From assembly GCA_024400425.1 (NCBI GenBank), contig JAKSMV010000001.1:157351-221350 (forward strand): a stretch of DNA of 64,000 bases, written 5' to 3'. A program made the translations under genes and the position numbers. This document shows positions 28,461 to 36,583 of this stretch, in pieces; position 1 is the stretch's first letter; each line of letters starts with the position of its first letter. Below the pieces are notes generated by a model. The model was not told the DNA's origin. It saw only the letters and a program-made list of their open reading frames with translations, and searched no databases. Source of the stretch: Bacteroidales bacterium. Its GTDB lineage: Bacteria; Bacteroidota; Bacteroidia; Bacteroidales; F082.

Positions 28461-30005
28461 ATGGCAGAAACGAAACAACAATATATCCGTCCCGAATGGA
28501 CTTGTGGCAGATATGACAGCAACAAGCACGTTGCCCTGATGTATAACCTTTTGGCGGGCTATAGTTATTTTTTTGAATCCTATTCCGCCGATGTCATCGG
28601 ACAAATGCTTTCCGTAGGGAGAAACGAAGAACTCTGTATCGAAAAAGTAGCCGAAGCCACAGGCATTGCCCAAGAATCCATCGAGCCTTTTTTCGACACC
28701 TTAATAAATGTGGGGCTGCTGACTAACGCCATTCCTTCGGAAGAAGGCATAAAGACCTACAGGGCACAGCTTGCCGAAATGCGATGCAACGAAACCATGA
28801 CGGCAGAAAAAACCACAAAGGAGAAACTGCCTGTTGAGGTTTCAACCGCTGAGCAAAGTTATTTTGATGCCGTTGACGATGGCAGGACGGTAACATCCGT
28901 AATGTTTGAATTGACCTACAACTGTAGCGAAAAGTGCATACATTGCTATAACCCTGGCGCCACGCGCAACGATAGCGAGACAAGCCATCGTGGTGACCGC
29001 GAAGAATTGTGTCTGGAAGATTACAAGCGCATCATTGATGACCTTTACAATCACGGACTTGTGAAAGTCTGTCTTTCGGGCGGCGACCCATTCTCCAAAC
29101 CGATTGCCTGGGAAATCATTGACTATCTGTATGAGAAGGAGATTGCTTTCGATGTCTTCACCAACGGGCAGCGTTTGATAAACGATGTTGAACGGCTTGC
29201 CGCTTATTATCCACGTCTGGTTGGCGTGAGCATTTATAGCGGCATTGCCGAAGACCACGATTTCATAACCCGTGTGAAAGGCTCTTGGGAACGCTCCATG
29301 AAAGTAGTGAGCCAATTGTCTGCCTTGGCAGTTCCTATGAATCTGAAATGCTGTATCATGCAGCCGAATCTGCACAGTTATTATCTGGTTGCCGACCTTG
29401 CCAAGAAATACGGTGCCATACCTCAGTTTGAGATTAATATCACCGATTCCATTGACGGCGACCAATGCGCAAGGCAGTTGCGTCTGACCGAAGAGCAATT
29501 CCAAGTGGTTTTGCGTGACGACAACCTTGCCTATTATGTTGGTCCCGAAGCGCCCAATTATGGCGGACAGCCAAGAAGAATGGACGTAAACGGTTGCGGA
29601 GCGGCTTGTACTGCTTTCTGCATGACGCCCGATGGCGACCTGCAACCTTGTTGCGCTTTCCCGATGCCATTTGGCAATTTGAAAAAGCAAAACATAGCGG
29701 AAATACTTACCGGAAGTGATTTGCTGAAAGAATGGCGCAACGCCACCTTGCAGCAATATGAGGAATGTGGCCGACATGATTATTGCGCCTACTGCAATCT
29801 GTGTGTGGGCAGCAACTATGTGGAGCACAAGGACTACCGCAAACCAGCCGAGGAAAATTGCTATATGGCAAAAGTGCGTTGCAACATGGCGCACAAGATG
29901 ATGGAGGGCTACGACCCTCTGCAAGGAAAGGAATTTGTAACCGCGTTGAAAGGCCTGCCCAAAAACAAGCTGAACCTGCAACGCACCTATCATACAAAGG
30001 GATAA
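28461..30005 (+). CDS. Radical SAM/SPASM peptide maturase with N-terminal winged-helix (RRE-like) domain
   Basis: The 514-residue enzyme has an N-terminal region of about 90 residues resembling a PqqD-like recognition element. A radical SAM core follows, with CxxxCxxC at Cys155, Cys159 and Cys162 and an SGGDP motif. The C-terminal SPASM domain is cysteine-rich (CGAACTAFC, QPCC, YCAYCNLC, ENCYMAK) and should bind auxiliary Fe-S clusters. This layout is typical of enzymes that cross-link ribosomally made peptides. A 34-residue peptide gene with two cysteines lies 46 bp downstream and is the obvious candidate substrate. The RiPP class is not recognised. Confidence 0.88.
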   Translation: MAETKQQYIRPEWTCGRYDSNKHVALMYNLLAGYSYFFESYSADVIGQMLSVGRNEELCIEKVAEATGIAQESIEPFFDTLINVGLLTNAIPSEEGIKTYRAQLAEMRCNETMTAEKTTKEKLPVEVSTAEQSYFDAVDDGRTVTSVMFELTYNCSEKCIHCYNPGATRNDSETSHRGDREELCLEDYKRIIDDLYNHGLVKVCLSGGDPFSKPIAWEIIDYLYEKEIAFDVFTNGQRLINDVERLAAYYPRLVGVSIYSGIAEDHDFITRVKGSWERSMKVVSQLSALAVPMNLKCCIMQPNLHSYYLVADLAKKYGAIPQFEINITDSIDGDQCARQLRLTEEQFQVVLRDDNLAYYVGPEAPNYGGQPRRMDVNGCGAACTAFCMTPDGDLQPCCAFPMPFGNLKKQNIAEILTGSDLLKEWRNATLQQYEECGRHDYCAYCNLCVGSNYVEHKDYRKPAEENCYMAKVRCNMAHKMMEGYDPLQGKEFVTALKGLPKNKLNLQRTYHTKG

Positions 30006-30051
30006 ATGGTGTCTCCCGCAGCACACCTATAACTATCTAAATCTTACTGAA

Positions 30052-30156
30052 ATGAAAGTAGAATTAGTTATCAGCAAAGCTTCAAGCGTTGTGGTTACCC
30101 CTGGTTGCCCAAAATATGCAGAACATACTTGTGGCATTATGTACAGAGGCCAGTAA
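30052..30156 (+). CDS. Putative RiPP precursor peptide, 34 residues
   Basis: The frame begins MKVELVISKA, continues through a valine-rich stretch to PGC, and ends CGIMYRGQ. Cys19 and Cys27 flank a charged loop containing Tyr22 and His25. A natural reading is a leader of about 18 residues and a core of about 16. It lies 46 bp after the radical SAM gene and is followed 15 bp later by a strong terminator, which supports a real short gene. No transporter or peptidase gene is adjacent, so export, if any, must use other functions. Confidence 0.7.
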   Translation: MKVELVISKASSVVVTPGCPKYAEHTCGIMYRGQ

Positions 30157-30171
30157 ATGATTAAAAATCAC

Positions 30172-30207
30172 GAGGCAGGCCTCCAAAGAGAGGCTTGCCT
30201 CCTTCTT
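30172..30207 (+). terminator. Rho-independent terminator after the peptide gene
   Basis: The arms GAGGCAGGCCTC and GAGGCTTGCCTC pair with one mismatch around a 6-nt loop, followed by CTTCTT. It closes the radical SAM/peptide unit. Confidence 0.75.
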
Positions 30208-30230
30208 ACAATGTAATGTTAAATTCAAAA

Positions 30231-30473
30231 ATGGAAAAAATGACCCAAGAAGAAAAAGAATTAATTGAGACACGAAAAGAAGTGTTAGAAGCTCTGAAAG
30301 ATTTTGTTAGCATAGGAAAACTTGATAACCAAACAATGAAAAACATTTTGGACAGCATTATGAAACCATATATCAAATTAGGTTCTCTTTTTGAATATGA
30401 AAGAGATAATACTGTAGAAGAGAAGTTTTTGATTCAGGAATTAAACTATTACCTAGACCATTTAAACAAGTAA
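30231..30473 (+). CDS. Small helical hypothetical protein
   Basis: The protein is about 80 residues from the ATG at 30231 (MEKMTQEEKELIETRKEV). Earlier in-frame ATGs at 30195 and 30216 exist, but the first lies inside the preceding terminator. It is charged, predicted helical, and has no signal or membrane segment. I do not recognise the family. Confidence 0.55.
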   Translation: MEKMTQEEKELIETRKEVLEALKDFVSIGKLDNQTMKNILDSIMKPYIKLGSLFEYERDNTVEEKFLIQELNYYLDHLNK

Positions 30474-30477
30474 AAAC

Positions 30478-30582
30478 ATGAGCAACAACGAACATACTGA
30501 ACCTAAAAAGCCAGAAAAGCCGATAATTGGAGAACCCAAAGAAAAGCCTCTAAAACCTGGCCAGAAAATCTTGCATGATTAA
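30478..30582 (+). CDS. Possible 34-residue Pro/Lys-rich peptide
   Basis: The frame starts 4 bp after the preceding gene (MSNNEHTEPKKPEKPIIG) and ends KPGQKILHD. It is rich in Pro, Lys and Glu and has no cysteine. Tight spacing suggests co-translation with the 80-residue gene. It could be a disordered tail-like peptide or a remnant; there is no recognised family. Confidence 0.4.
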   Translation: MSNNEHTEPKKPEKPIIGEPKEKPLKPGQKILHD

Positions 30583-30733
30583 CCATTAAATGCAGCCAGT
30601 GCGCCTTTGGACAAATGAAAGAAAAGAAATAATAAAAGGTGAAACTATGAAAGAAAACTGGCTTGACAAATAATTTCAATAAAGTACACATTAGTTTATA
30701 ACAAATTGAAGATCAATAATTAAAAAACAAAAA

Positions 30734-30925
30734 ATGCGTCATTATATAATTCGTACTATAATTATTTTCATTGTTCTCGAAGTATTAGCGATAATATTTA
30801 TCGGTGCCCATGATATAGAGGGTTATATTGGGATTTCCGTATTCTGTATGATTTTTGCTTTCGGTATTGACAAAATCATTTACGATGTTTTTGAGAATGA
30901 TGGTGGAAATGATGATGATGCCTGA
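30734..30925 (+). CDS. Small two-helix membrane protein
   Basis: The 63-residue frame has two hydrophobic helices (IIRTIIIFIVLEVLAIIFI and YIGISVFCMIFAFGI) and an acidic tail ENDGGNDDDA. It follows the tiny genes after the radical SAM unit by about 150 bp and may be unrelated to it. No family recognised. Confidence 0.5.
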   Translation: MRHYIIRTIIIFIVLEVLAIIFIGAHDIEGYIGISVFCMIFAFGIDKIIYDVFENDGGNDDDA

Positions 30926-31080
30926 TTATGCCAAATGAAAACTGTTTCATGACAAGTTTTATACGGCTGGAACCTACAAACATAACTGTTAGAACATTAG
31001 TTGTTATCTGTAAGTTTATATACAATAATCACGGCTAAATATTCGGCAAAATCACTGTTTGAAATCATTTGAGTTAATAA

Positions 31081-31114
31081 TTTGTTTTTCTTTCAAATAA
31101 TTTTCCTATTTTTG
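31081..31114 (+). promoter_or_regulatory. Strong Bacteroidota promoter
   Basis: TTTG at 31081 and TATTTTTG at 31107 are separated by 22 bp, a full match to TTTG-N17-23-TAnnTTTG. The next gene starts 275 nt downstream, leaving a long leader. Confidence 0.65.
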
Positions 31115-31389
31115 AAGCCTCAACAAAATAGGAGAATCGACAGGAGAAACAGACAAAACACACAAAATCTGATATAAACAGGGCTTTTGCTCTTGTTCCT
31201 ATCACTGTAAATCTGGAAAATTTATGTCAGACAGGGATGGAGAGCGAAGGTTCATGCTTTTTAGCGTGAATCTTTCGTTTTTTATGGTTTGACAAGGCAT
31301 TCCAGAGCCTACAGTGGTCATAGAGGCGGCAAGCGTTCACGCTATTTTTATGCCAAGGCGCAAGTGCGGAAGCTGAACCACAGGGCGGC
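31115..31389 (+). other. Long 5' leader or small RNA region
   Basis: No convincing ORF is present. TAGCGTGAA (31262-31270) and TTCACGCTA (31336-31344) form a perfect 9-bp long-range stem, so the transcript may fold. The upstream stretch 30926-31080 shows nothing clear. Confidence 0.4.
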
Positions 31390-31638
31390 ATGGCTTACAC
31401 AAAAGGCGACATACACATTGGCAACATCATCCACGAGCAGCTGAGGAAAGACCGGCGCAGCGTGGGCTGGCTGGCGCGCGAAATACCCTGCACGCGCAAC
31501 CACCTCTACAAGGTGTTCCGCCGTCCTTCCTTAGACACTGATTTGCTCCTGCGCATCTCGCAAGTCATGAATTTCAATTTCTTCCAGTATTATGTGGCTG
31601 AAATCAAAAAAGGAGAAAGCCAAAGAATGGGAGAATAA
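31390..31638 (+). CDS. Small XRE-type helix-turn-helix protein
   Basis: The 82-residue protein is almost entirely one HTH domain. VGWLAREIPCTRNHLYKVFRRPSLDTDLL fits the helix 2-turn-recognition helix layout of the XRE/Cro family, followed by LRISQVMNFNFFQYY. Such proteins bind DNA as dimers. It sits 171 bp upstream of rtcB in the same direction and may regulate that operon, which is an inference from position only. Confidence 0.7.
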   Translation: MAYTKGDIHIGNIIHEQLRKDRRSVGWLAREIPCTRNHLYKVFRRPSLDTDLLLRISQVMNFNFFQYYVAEIKKGESQRMGE

Positions 31639-31700
31639 GATTTTGTGTCATTTGTGAAAAAAGTTCCTGCTCCGCCCCATCCATAACGATGCATACCGCT

Positions 31701-31708
31701 TATCTTTG
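31701..31708 (+). promoter_or_regulatory. Promoter -7 box of the rtcB operon
   Basis: TATCTTTG matches TAnnTTTG and lies about 100 nt upstream of the rtcB start codon. No good -33 element is visible. Confidence 0.5.
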
Positions 31709-31809
31709 CCGCCGAAAAGAAACGCGAAACGGCAAAAAACGATGAGAGCAAATATAATCTCGTAATCCCGAACCCTCGTCGTCCCGTAACCTCAAAAACA
31801 AGAAGAATT

Positions 31810-33060
31810 ATGTACACATTAACCAACACAAAAAACAACACGACAAAGATTTACGCCCGCACCATTGAGGATGGCTGTATGGAGCAGCTGCAGCAGCTGG
31901 TGGAGAATCCCGCCTATTGCGACTCGAAGGTGCGCATCATGCCCGACTGCCATGCCGGTCTGGGCAGCGTCATCGGCTTCACCGCCACTTTCGACGACAA
32001 GATTATCCCCAACACCGTCGGTGTCGATATTTCCTGCGGCATGGAGGTTGTCAACCTTGGCAAAGTCGATATTGACTTGCCCCATTTCGACGACATGGTG
32101 AAACTGAAAATCCCGAGCGGACTCATGGTGCGCGACGGCAAGGCCTGCGACTTCAAGGCTTTGGAAGACCTGCACTGCTACCGCGAGCTGAAGGACACCA
32201 AACGCATCATCAGGAGCATCGGCACCTTGGGCGGCGGCAACCACTTCATCGAACTCGACCGCAACGAGGCGGGGGAGACCATCCTCGTCATCCATACCGG
32301 CAGCCGTAACCTCGGCAAGCAGGTCTGCGAGTACTACCAGAACATCGCCGTCGACCTTGCCCACGGCAAGGAAGACTATTACCGCGAGCGCGAGGCTCTC
32401 ATTGCCCGCTACAAGCGCGAAGGCCGCCGCGGCGAGATACAGATGGCCTTGAAAGGCTTGAAGTACGAGAGAAAAGAGACCGACCTGCCCGACGACCAGT
32501 GCTTCCTCTACGGTGAGTGGGCTGAGCGTTACCTGCACGACATGCGCATCTGCCAGCAGTTCGCCCACCTCAACAGGGAGACCATCGCCGAGATCCTGGT
32601 CTCAAAATACTTCAAGGGCCGTCACTTGGACGACTGCGAGCATTTCGAGACCCTGCACAACTACATCGATTTGAAACACAACATCATCCGCAAAGGCGCT
32701 GTCTCGGCCATGGCAGGCGAACGCCTCATCATCCCGATGAACATGCGCGACGGCTCGCTCATCTGCATTGGCAAAGGCAACGACGACTGGAACTGCTCGG
32801 CGCCGCATGGCGCAGGCCGCATCATGTCGCGCAGCAAGGCCTTTGGCCAGGTCTCGCTCGAGGATTTCCAGAAGAGCATGGAAGGCATCTACACCACCAC
32901 TGCCAACGAGCAGACCATCGACGAGGCTCCGATGGCCTACAAGCCGATGGACGAAATCGTCGATTTGGTGAGCGACACGGTCGAGATTGTCGATGTCATC
33001 AAGCCCATCTACAATTTCAAGGCAGCGGACGACGTAAGATTTTGGAGGAACCAGAAATGA
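31810..33060 (+). CDS. rtcB: RtcB-family RNA ligase
   Basis: RtcB joins 2',3'-cyclic phosphate (or 3'-phosphate) and 5'-OH RNA ends using GTP and Mn2+. The 416-residue protein has the metal-binding motifs PDCHAG, GVDISCGM, GTLGGGNHF and HTGSRN. It also has SAPHGAGR, whose histidine is the site of GMP attachment. It is slightly shorter than E. coli RtcB. It overlaps the next small gene by ATGA, so the two are translationally coupled. In bacteria RtcB repairs tRNA and rRNA breaks, which fits its place beside a defence island. Confidence 0.93.
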   Translation: MYTLTNTKNNTTKIYARTIEDGCMEQLQQLVENPAYCDSKVRIMPDCHAGLGSVIGFTATFDDKIIPNTVGVDISCGMEVVNLGKVDIDLPHFDDMVKLKIPSGLMVRDGKACDFKALEDLHCYRELKDTKRIIRSIGTLGGGNHFIELDRNEAGETILVIHTGSRNLGKQVCEYYQNIAVDLAHGKEDYYREREALIARYKREGRRGEIQMALKGLKYERKETDLPDDQCFLYGEWAERYLHDMRICQQFAHLNRETIAEILVSKYFKGRHLDDCEHFETLHNYIDLKHNIIRKGAVSAMAGERLIIPMNMRDGSLICIGKGNDDWNCSAPHGAGRIMSRSKAFGQVSLEDFQKSMEGIYTTTANEQTIDEAPMAYKPMDEIVDLVSDTVEIVDVIKPIYNFKAADDVRFWRNQK

Positions 33061-33242
33061 AACGTAAACGACACAAGCACAGAAGCAAGGAAGAAGTGGA
33101 ACAGGATGCCATGAAGGCGGCGCGCAAGAAATCGCGTGAAGACGAGATTGCCGCCTTCGGCAAACAGGTTTCCATGTACTACTGGGTGGGCGACAAGAAA
33201 CACCATGCCCGCGGCGGAAAGCATAAGAAACGGTATTTCTAG
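33057..33242 (+). CDS. Very basic 61-residue protein coupled to RtcB
   Basis: The start MKRKRHKHRSKEEVEQDAMK overlaps the rtcB stop as ATGA and has a GGAGGA ribosome binding site 7 bp upstream, unusual in this window. The protein is dominated by Lys, Arg and His, with a central YYWVGD and a tail HARGGKHKKRYF. The composition suggests RNA binding. An accessory factor for RtcB is inferred from coupling, not from homology. Confidence 0.65.
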   Translation: MKRKRHKHRSKEEVEQDAMKAARKKSREDEIAAFGKQVSMYYWVGDKKHHARGGKHKKRYF

Positions 33243-33310
33243 GACTGCCGTCCGTCAGTTTTCCAAAATAACATCAAAAAATTCAATCAATGGTTTGCAA
33301 AACGATTATA

Positions 33311-34087
33311 ATGTTCGAAAAGACAGGGCGGAAGCCTGTCGCAAAAGAACCTTCTATAGACGAAAAGATACTGGAATTTGCCGAAACATACGCAAAAAAG
33401 GTACTTTGTGCGTTTAAATCCGAAAAATTCAATCCGAAGACATACTATGTCCCCGGATGCTACGTCACATTGCGGAAAATCGAGCCGGGAGGCGATTCGT
33501 GCGGCGACTATGACTCGAAGAAAAAGAGAATCATCATCAATTGGGACAGCACGAGCGAGAAAGCCTCGAAAATAATCCTATACCACGAATGTTTCCACTA
33601 TGCCGACGATTGGCTGAAAGGTTTTGGAGTCAACATTAGGTTGTACAAAAAGATGCTCAAGGTAAGTGATAAGTCTGTTGACAAATTCACAAGCCAAGGC
33701 ATCATGCCTTCCGACCTTTCCGATGAAGACCTGCTAAGGTACGCTTTCTATGAACTAATGCCGCTTGAAGCCAAGGCATACCTGTTCTCGTATTACATGA
33801 ACGGCTACGAAATCGAACCAGGATACATCAACAGGCTGAAAGAACTCTCAGAGATTCACGGAAGGCTGTGCGGGATTCCGACAGGTATGTACAGGGAAGC
33901 ATGGAACTCGTTCTCAGGGCTGTTCCGCCGCATAAGCGAAAAGGATGCTGATGTCTTGCGCTCCTATGTCCTCAAGGCTTCTTCCGCACTTGGCTCCTGC
34001 TATGAGAAAAGAGCCAAAAGACATTATGTGCTGAAGCAGATGGAATCGTTGGACAACTCCATCTATCATGTGCTTGGCATAGACTAA
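33311..34087 (+). CDS. Putative zinc metallopeptidase-like protein
   Basis: From the ATG at 33311 the protein is 258 residues. HECFH at 92-96 fits the HExxH zinc motif, and Glu153 in MPLEAKAY is a candidate third ligand, as in minigluzincin-like domains. No signal peptide or membrane segment is seen, so it is probably cytoplasmic. It follows the basic mini-protein by about 70 bp in the same direction and may belong to the rtcB operon. Family not recognised. Confidence 0.6.
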   Translation: MFEKTGRKPVAKEPSIDEKILEFAETYAKKVLCAFKSEKFNPKTYYVPGCYVTLRKIEPGGDSCGDYDSKKKRIIINWDSTSEKASKIILYHECFHYADDWLKGFGVNIRLYKKMLKVSDKSVDKFTSQGIMPSDLSDEDLLRYAFYELMPLEAKAYLFSYYMNGYEIEPGYINRLKELSEIHGRLCGIPTGMYREAWNSFSGLFRRISEKDADVLRSYVLKASSALGSCYEKRAKRHYVLKQMESLDNSIYHVLGID

Positions 34088-34091
34088 ATCC

Positions 34092-34340
34092 CTACCATTC
34101 CATATCCTTCAGTTTCTCTAAGTCCTTCATGTCGAAGTCGTCGCCGTCTTCGGATATTTGGGGCGTTTCGGCTTGCTTCGTCTCTCCGGCAGCCTTTTTC
34201 ATCTTGTTGAAATCGGCCATGAAATACCGTATGATGGCTTCGCCCGCTTGGTTGTATTTGGCACGAGCCGACTTTGACGGGTTTATCGTATTGATTTTCT
34301 CTTTGATCATCGTCCTGCCCGTCGAGACGGCCTTATCCAT
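34092..34340 (-). CDS. Small hypothetical protein
   Basis: The 82-residue frame from the ATG at 34340 (MDKAVSTGRTMIKEKINT) is charged and probably helical, with an acidic tail (EDGDDFDMKDLEKLKDMEW). It is convergent with the metallopeptidase-like gene after a 4-bp gap. No family recognised. Confidence 0.5.
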   Translation of the reverse strand: MDKAVSTGRTMIKEKINTINPSKSARAKYNQAGEAIIRYFMADFNKMKKAAGETKQAETPQISEDGDDFDMKDLEKLKDMEW

Positions 34341-34406
34341 AGGCAATAATATACTTTTTGACTTAGCAAGTGTTTTGGCTTTTATTTAGAAGGGATTCCA
34401 AATACC

Positions 34407-34814
34407 TTAAAGCGAATAGTAAGGCTCTCCGTCCGTAAAATCAAGCCATTCTTTGTTTATGGCATTTTGTTCTTCTTGTGTTATAATTTCTTTCAATTGC
34501 AGATATGATGTGAAATCGGTGTGTCTCAAATAGTTATACATGCAATTGTCAATGATAATCATCCCATATACATATGTGTTGTCTTCTTCCCAAAAAGTGT
34601 TAAGCCACGCTAAACAAAACCTGACTTTATCCATTGCCTGAACGCCATTATTGCATCTTATATATTCAGTTATATCAATGCAGTTGATGCAGTTTGTCAG
34701 GTGTATATTTTGATCCGCAAAAAACGAGAGATTTGCATCTATGAACAATTGGCTGCAATATTTATTCAGCTTTTCCATAAACTTAGCCGAATAGAAAACG
34801 GAATTATCTTTCAT
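34407..34814 (-). CDS. Hypothetical protein, immunity-protein-like size
   Basis: From the ATG at 34814 (MKDNSVFYSAKFMEKLNKYC) the protein has 135 residues. It is acidic, with aromatic-rich segments and no signal or membrane helix. Its size and company of similarly small, AT-rich genes recall arrays of immunity or orphan toxin-immunity genes, but I see no diagnostic motif. Confidence 0.55.
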   Translation of the reverse strand: MKDNSVFYSAKFMEKLNKYCSQLFIDANLSFFADQNIHLTNCINCIDITEYIRCNNGVQAMDKVRFCLAWLNTFWEEDNTYVYGMIIIDNCMYNYLRHTDFTSYLQLKEIITQEEQNAINKEWLDFTDGEPYYSL

Positions 34815-34891
34815 ATAGAGAGTTTTTTGCAATTATATATTTTTTGCCCCATAACATTATAAAACACCGCCAGAAAAGGCAGTTTTTTTGT

Positions 34892-35272
34892 TTATGAAAA
34901 TTTCACGCCATTACCTTGAGAGAAATTGAAGAATGCATCAATAAAGAAATCAAAATCTTCTTCGGATATGTTGTTTGTTTCTTTCAGCATACACAAGACA
35001 TCCACATCACCTACGGCCATCCTGTCGCCAATTTGCACAAACCCTCCAATTGCCGCAAATGATAATATCACAGATAGTTTCTTTCTGCAATCTATAGTAT
35101 TGTCTTTTATGTAATCGGTGATAACCCACCATCTGGATGGCTGGCTGTCGCTATCCCTTGTGATTATTACGGCATTTGCTGCAAAATGCTCTATTACTTC
35201 AACCAAAAGATTGCTTTCGCAATATTTTGTCAACTCATATTCAGCACTGGGAGAAATGTAAAGTGTGTCCAT
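34892..35272 (-). CDS. Hypothetical protein
   Basis: The 126-residue acidic protein begins MDTLYISPSAEYELTKYC and ends FNFSQGNGVKFS. No membrane segment, signal or known motif was found. It is the middle one of several small minus-strand genes between 34.1 and 35.9 kb. Confidence 0.55.
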   Translation of the reverse strand: MDTLYISPSAEYELTKYCESNLLVEVIEHFAANAVIITRDSDSQPSRWWVITDYIKDNTIDCRKKLSVILSFAAIGGFVQIGDRMAVGDVDVLCMLKETNNISEEDFDFFIDAFFNFSQGNGVKFS

Positions 35273-35364
35273 TCTGGATTAGGTATTAAATGTTATGAGT
35301 GTTTAAAAAATGTTTATTGATTGTACTAAAACGCTGGCATTATAATGTCTTCATAATTATGGTG

Positions 35365-35697
35365 TTATAATACATTCATGTGCTTTAAATAATAATCGCC
35401 GTTTCTGATCAATCCGTTTATTTGAGAATTTTTGTCTGTTACACGATTCAATATGGCGATTGATTCCTCTAGATGCTTTTTCATAGAAGGCGTCAATTCT
35501 CTTATACCATCATCCCAGGCATTTCCAATTTGTATGACAACTTCCATTGCCAACGCTACCTTTTTGTTTGGGTGATTATCCAAATAATAGATTTCTTCAT
35601 TTATTCTCGCTAACTCATTGTCATTGGCATTATCAATTAAATCTGCTTTCGTTAACTTTGTTATTTTCTTTTTTTTCTTTTTTTTCTTCTTCTTCAT
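35365..35697 (-). CDS. Hypothetical protein with poly-lysine N-terminus
   Basis: The 110-residue protein starts with M followed by ten lysines encoded by a near-homopolymeric A/AAG run, then a helical acidic domain (LARINEEIYYLDNHPNKKVA). Its ATG overlaps the stop of the upstream frameshifted gene as ATGA. The A-rich start is a likely slippage site. Function unknown. Confidence 0.6.
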   Translation of the reverse strand: MKKKKKKKKKKITKLTKADLIDNANDNELARINEEIYYLDNHPNKKVALAMEVVIQIGNAWDDGIRELTPSMKKHLEESIAILNRVTDKNSQINGLIRNGDYYLKHMNVL

Positions 35698-35893
35698 TTT
35701 CTTCCCTTGAATTTCTCCTTTATTTTTCTTACACCAAGTTCGTAGAATTCCTCCATTGTCATAGTCCCTTCAGGGCAATGATAGTTCGCCCAATCTTCAG
35801 AAGTCCATTCTTTTATCTCGCTATCCGTTGTTCATCCGTAAGGCTATTCAGATAGGCCTCGTCTAAGTTATGCTTCTTGTTTTCCATAAGCAT
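35694..35893 (-). pseudogene. Frameshifted small gene upstream of the poly-lysine protein
   Basis: One frame gives MENKKHNLDEAYLNSLTDEQ from 35887 and soon meets a stop. A second frame continues as EIKEWTSEDWANYHCPEG and ends KEKFKGRK with a stop overlapping the next ATG. Together they make a protein of about 65 residues broken once near 35820-35830. The cause may be a real mutation, a sequencing error or programmed slippage. Confidence 0.6.
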
Positions 35894-36294
35894 GTTAATT
35901 GGCATGAATTTGTTTATTGTTTAGGATTGTCTTCAACTGTCTTCTGACATTGAAATAACTGATGATTCCGTTGATGTGTTGGTTGGTGTTTTCTTTATAC
36001 GTCATAAATGGGTCTGGTGGTCTTTATGGTGTTGCCTGCACCTCTTGGATTGTTTGATGCTGCAAAATAATGAAAAATGTGACCGATGGCAGGGGCGGAG
36101 CCGGATTTTTTTATCCGTTTTCTGATGATTGTAAGAATTTTATGACGCAGTGGGCGGAAAGTGCGTAAGTTTTTTCATTACACATAGGATTACATGTTTC
36201 GTGTTATTCTTTAATAACTATACCGCGGCATGAAGATTTTTGCAAGTGGCGTGCTGATATTTTATCGAATTCTAGTTTTTGTCTTGATTTGGAT
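35894..36294. other. Intergenic region, no gene seen
   Basis: I see no convincing ORF, tRNA or strong hairpin in this AT-rich stretch, which precedes the stem-loop repeats. Confidence 0.4.
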
Positions 36295-36351
36295 GAAACA
36301 AATAACAATGTCATTTCGACCGAAGGGAAGAAATCTATTGTTATTTGTTTC
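36295..36351. repeat. Stem-loop with conserved core, copy A
   Basis: GAAACAAATAACAAT and its exact 15-bp inverse flank a 27-nt core GTCATTTCGACCGAAGGG... . The core resembles the loops of the next two elements, while the stem sequence differs. Confidence 0.8.
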
Positions 36352-36376
36352 GTTGTAAGAAAGCTTACTCTTGCAA

Positions 36377-36433
36377 AGGCTTGCCAACGAATAGATACTC
36401 TCCTTCGTCGGTATGACATTCGTTGGCAAGCCT
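36377..36433. repeat. Stem-loop with conserved core, copy B
   Basis: AGGCTTGCCAACGAAT and its exact 16-bp inverse enclose a 25-nt core whose complement reads GTCATACCGACGAAGGAGAG. TTTTT follows the right arm, so it could terminate transcription. Confidence 0.8.
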
Positions 36434-36443
36434 TTTTGCTGGA

Positions 36444-36471
36444 CAAAGATACCCTCCTTCGTCGGTATGAC
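36444..36471. repeat. Conserved core without stem arms, copy C
   Basis: A third, almost identical core (complement GTCATACCGACGAAGGAGGG) follows 26 bp after copy B's core but lacks flanking inverted arms. Confidence 0.7.
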
Positions 36472-36583
36472 ATAGTTTATTTTCAATTTCAAAAAACAAT
36501 CAGCCCCAGCACCATGCGGTGCCGGGACTGACCGTTTTGGCCATTTTGACTTTCTCAACGCATGGCCGTGCGTTGCCTCACCT

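Noticed and set aside
28842..30026. 394-codon minus ORF opposite the radical SAM gene
   Set aside because: It is the shadow of a gene with clear radical SAM and SPASM motifs on the plus strand.
36204..36473. Arg/Ser-rich ORF with repeated SYRRRRVS
   Set aside because: It is the translation of the non-coding stem-loop repeat cores.
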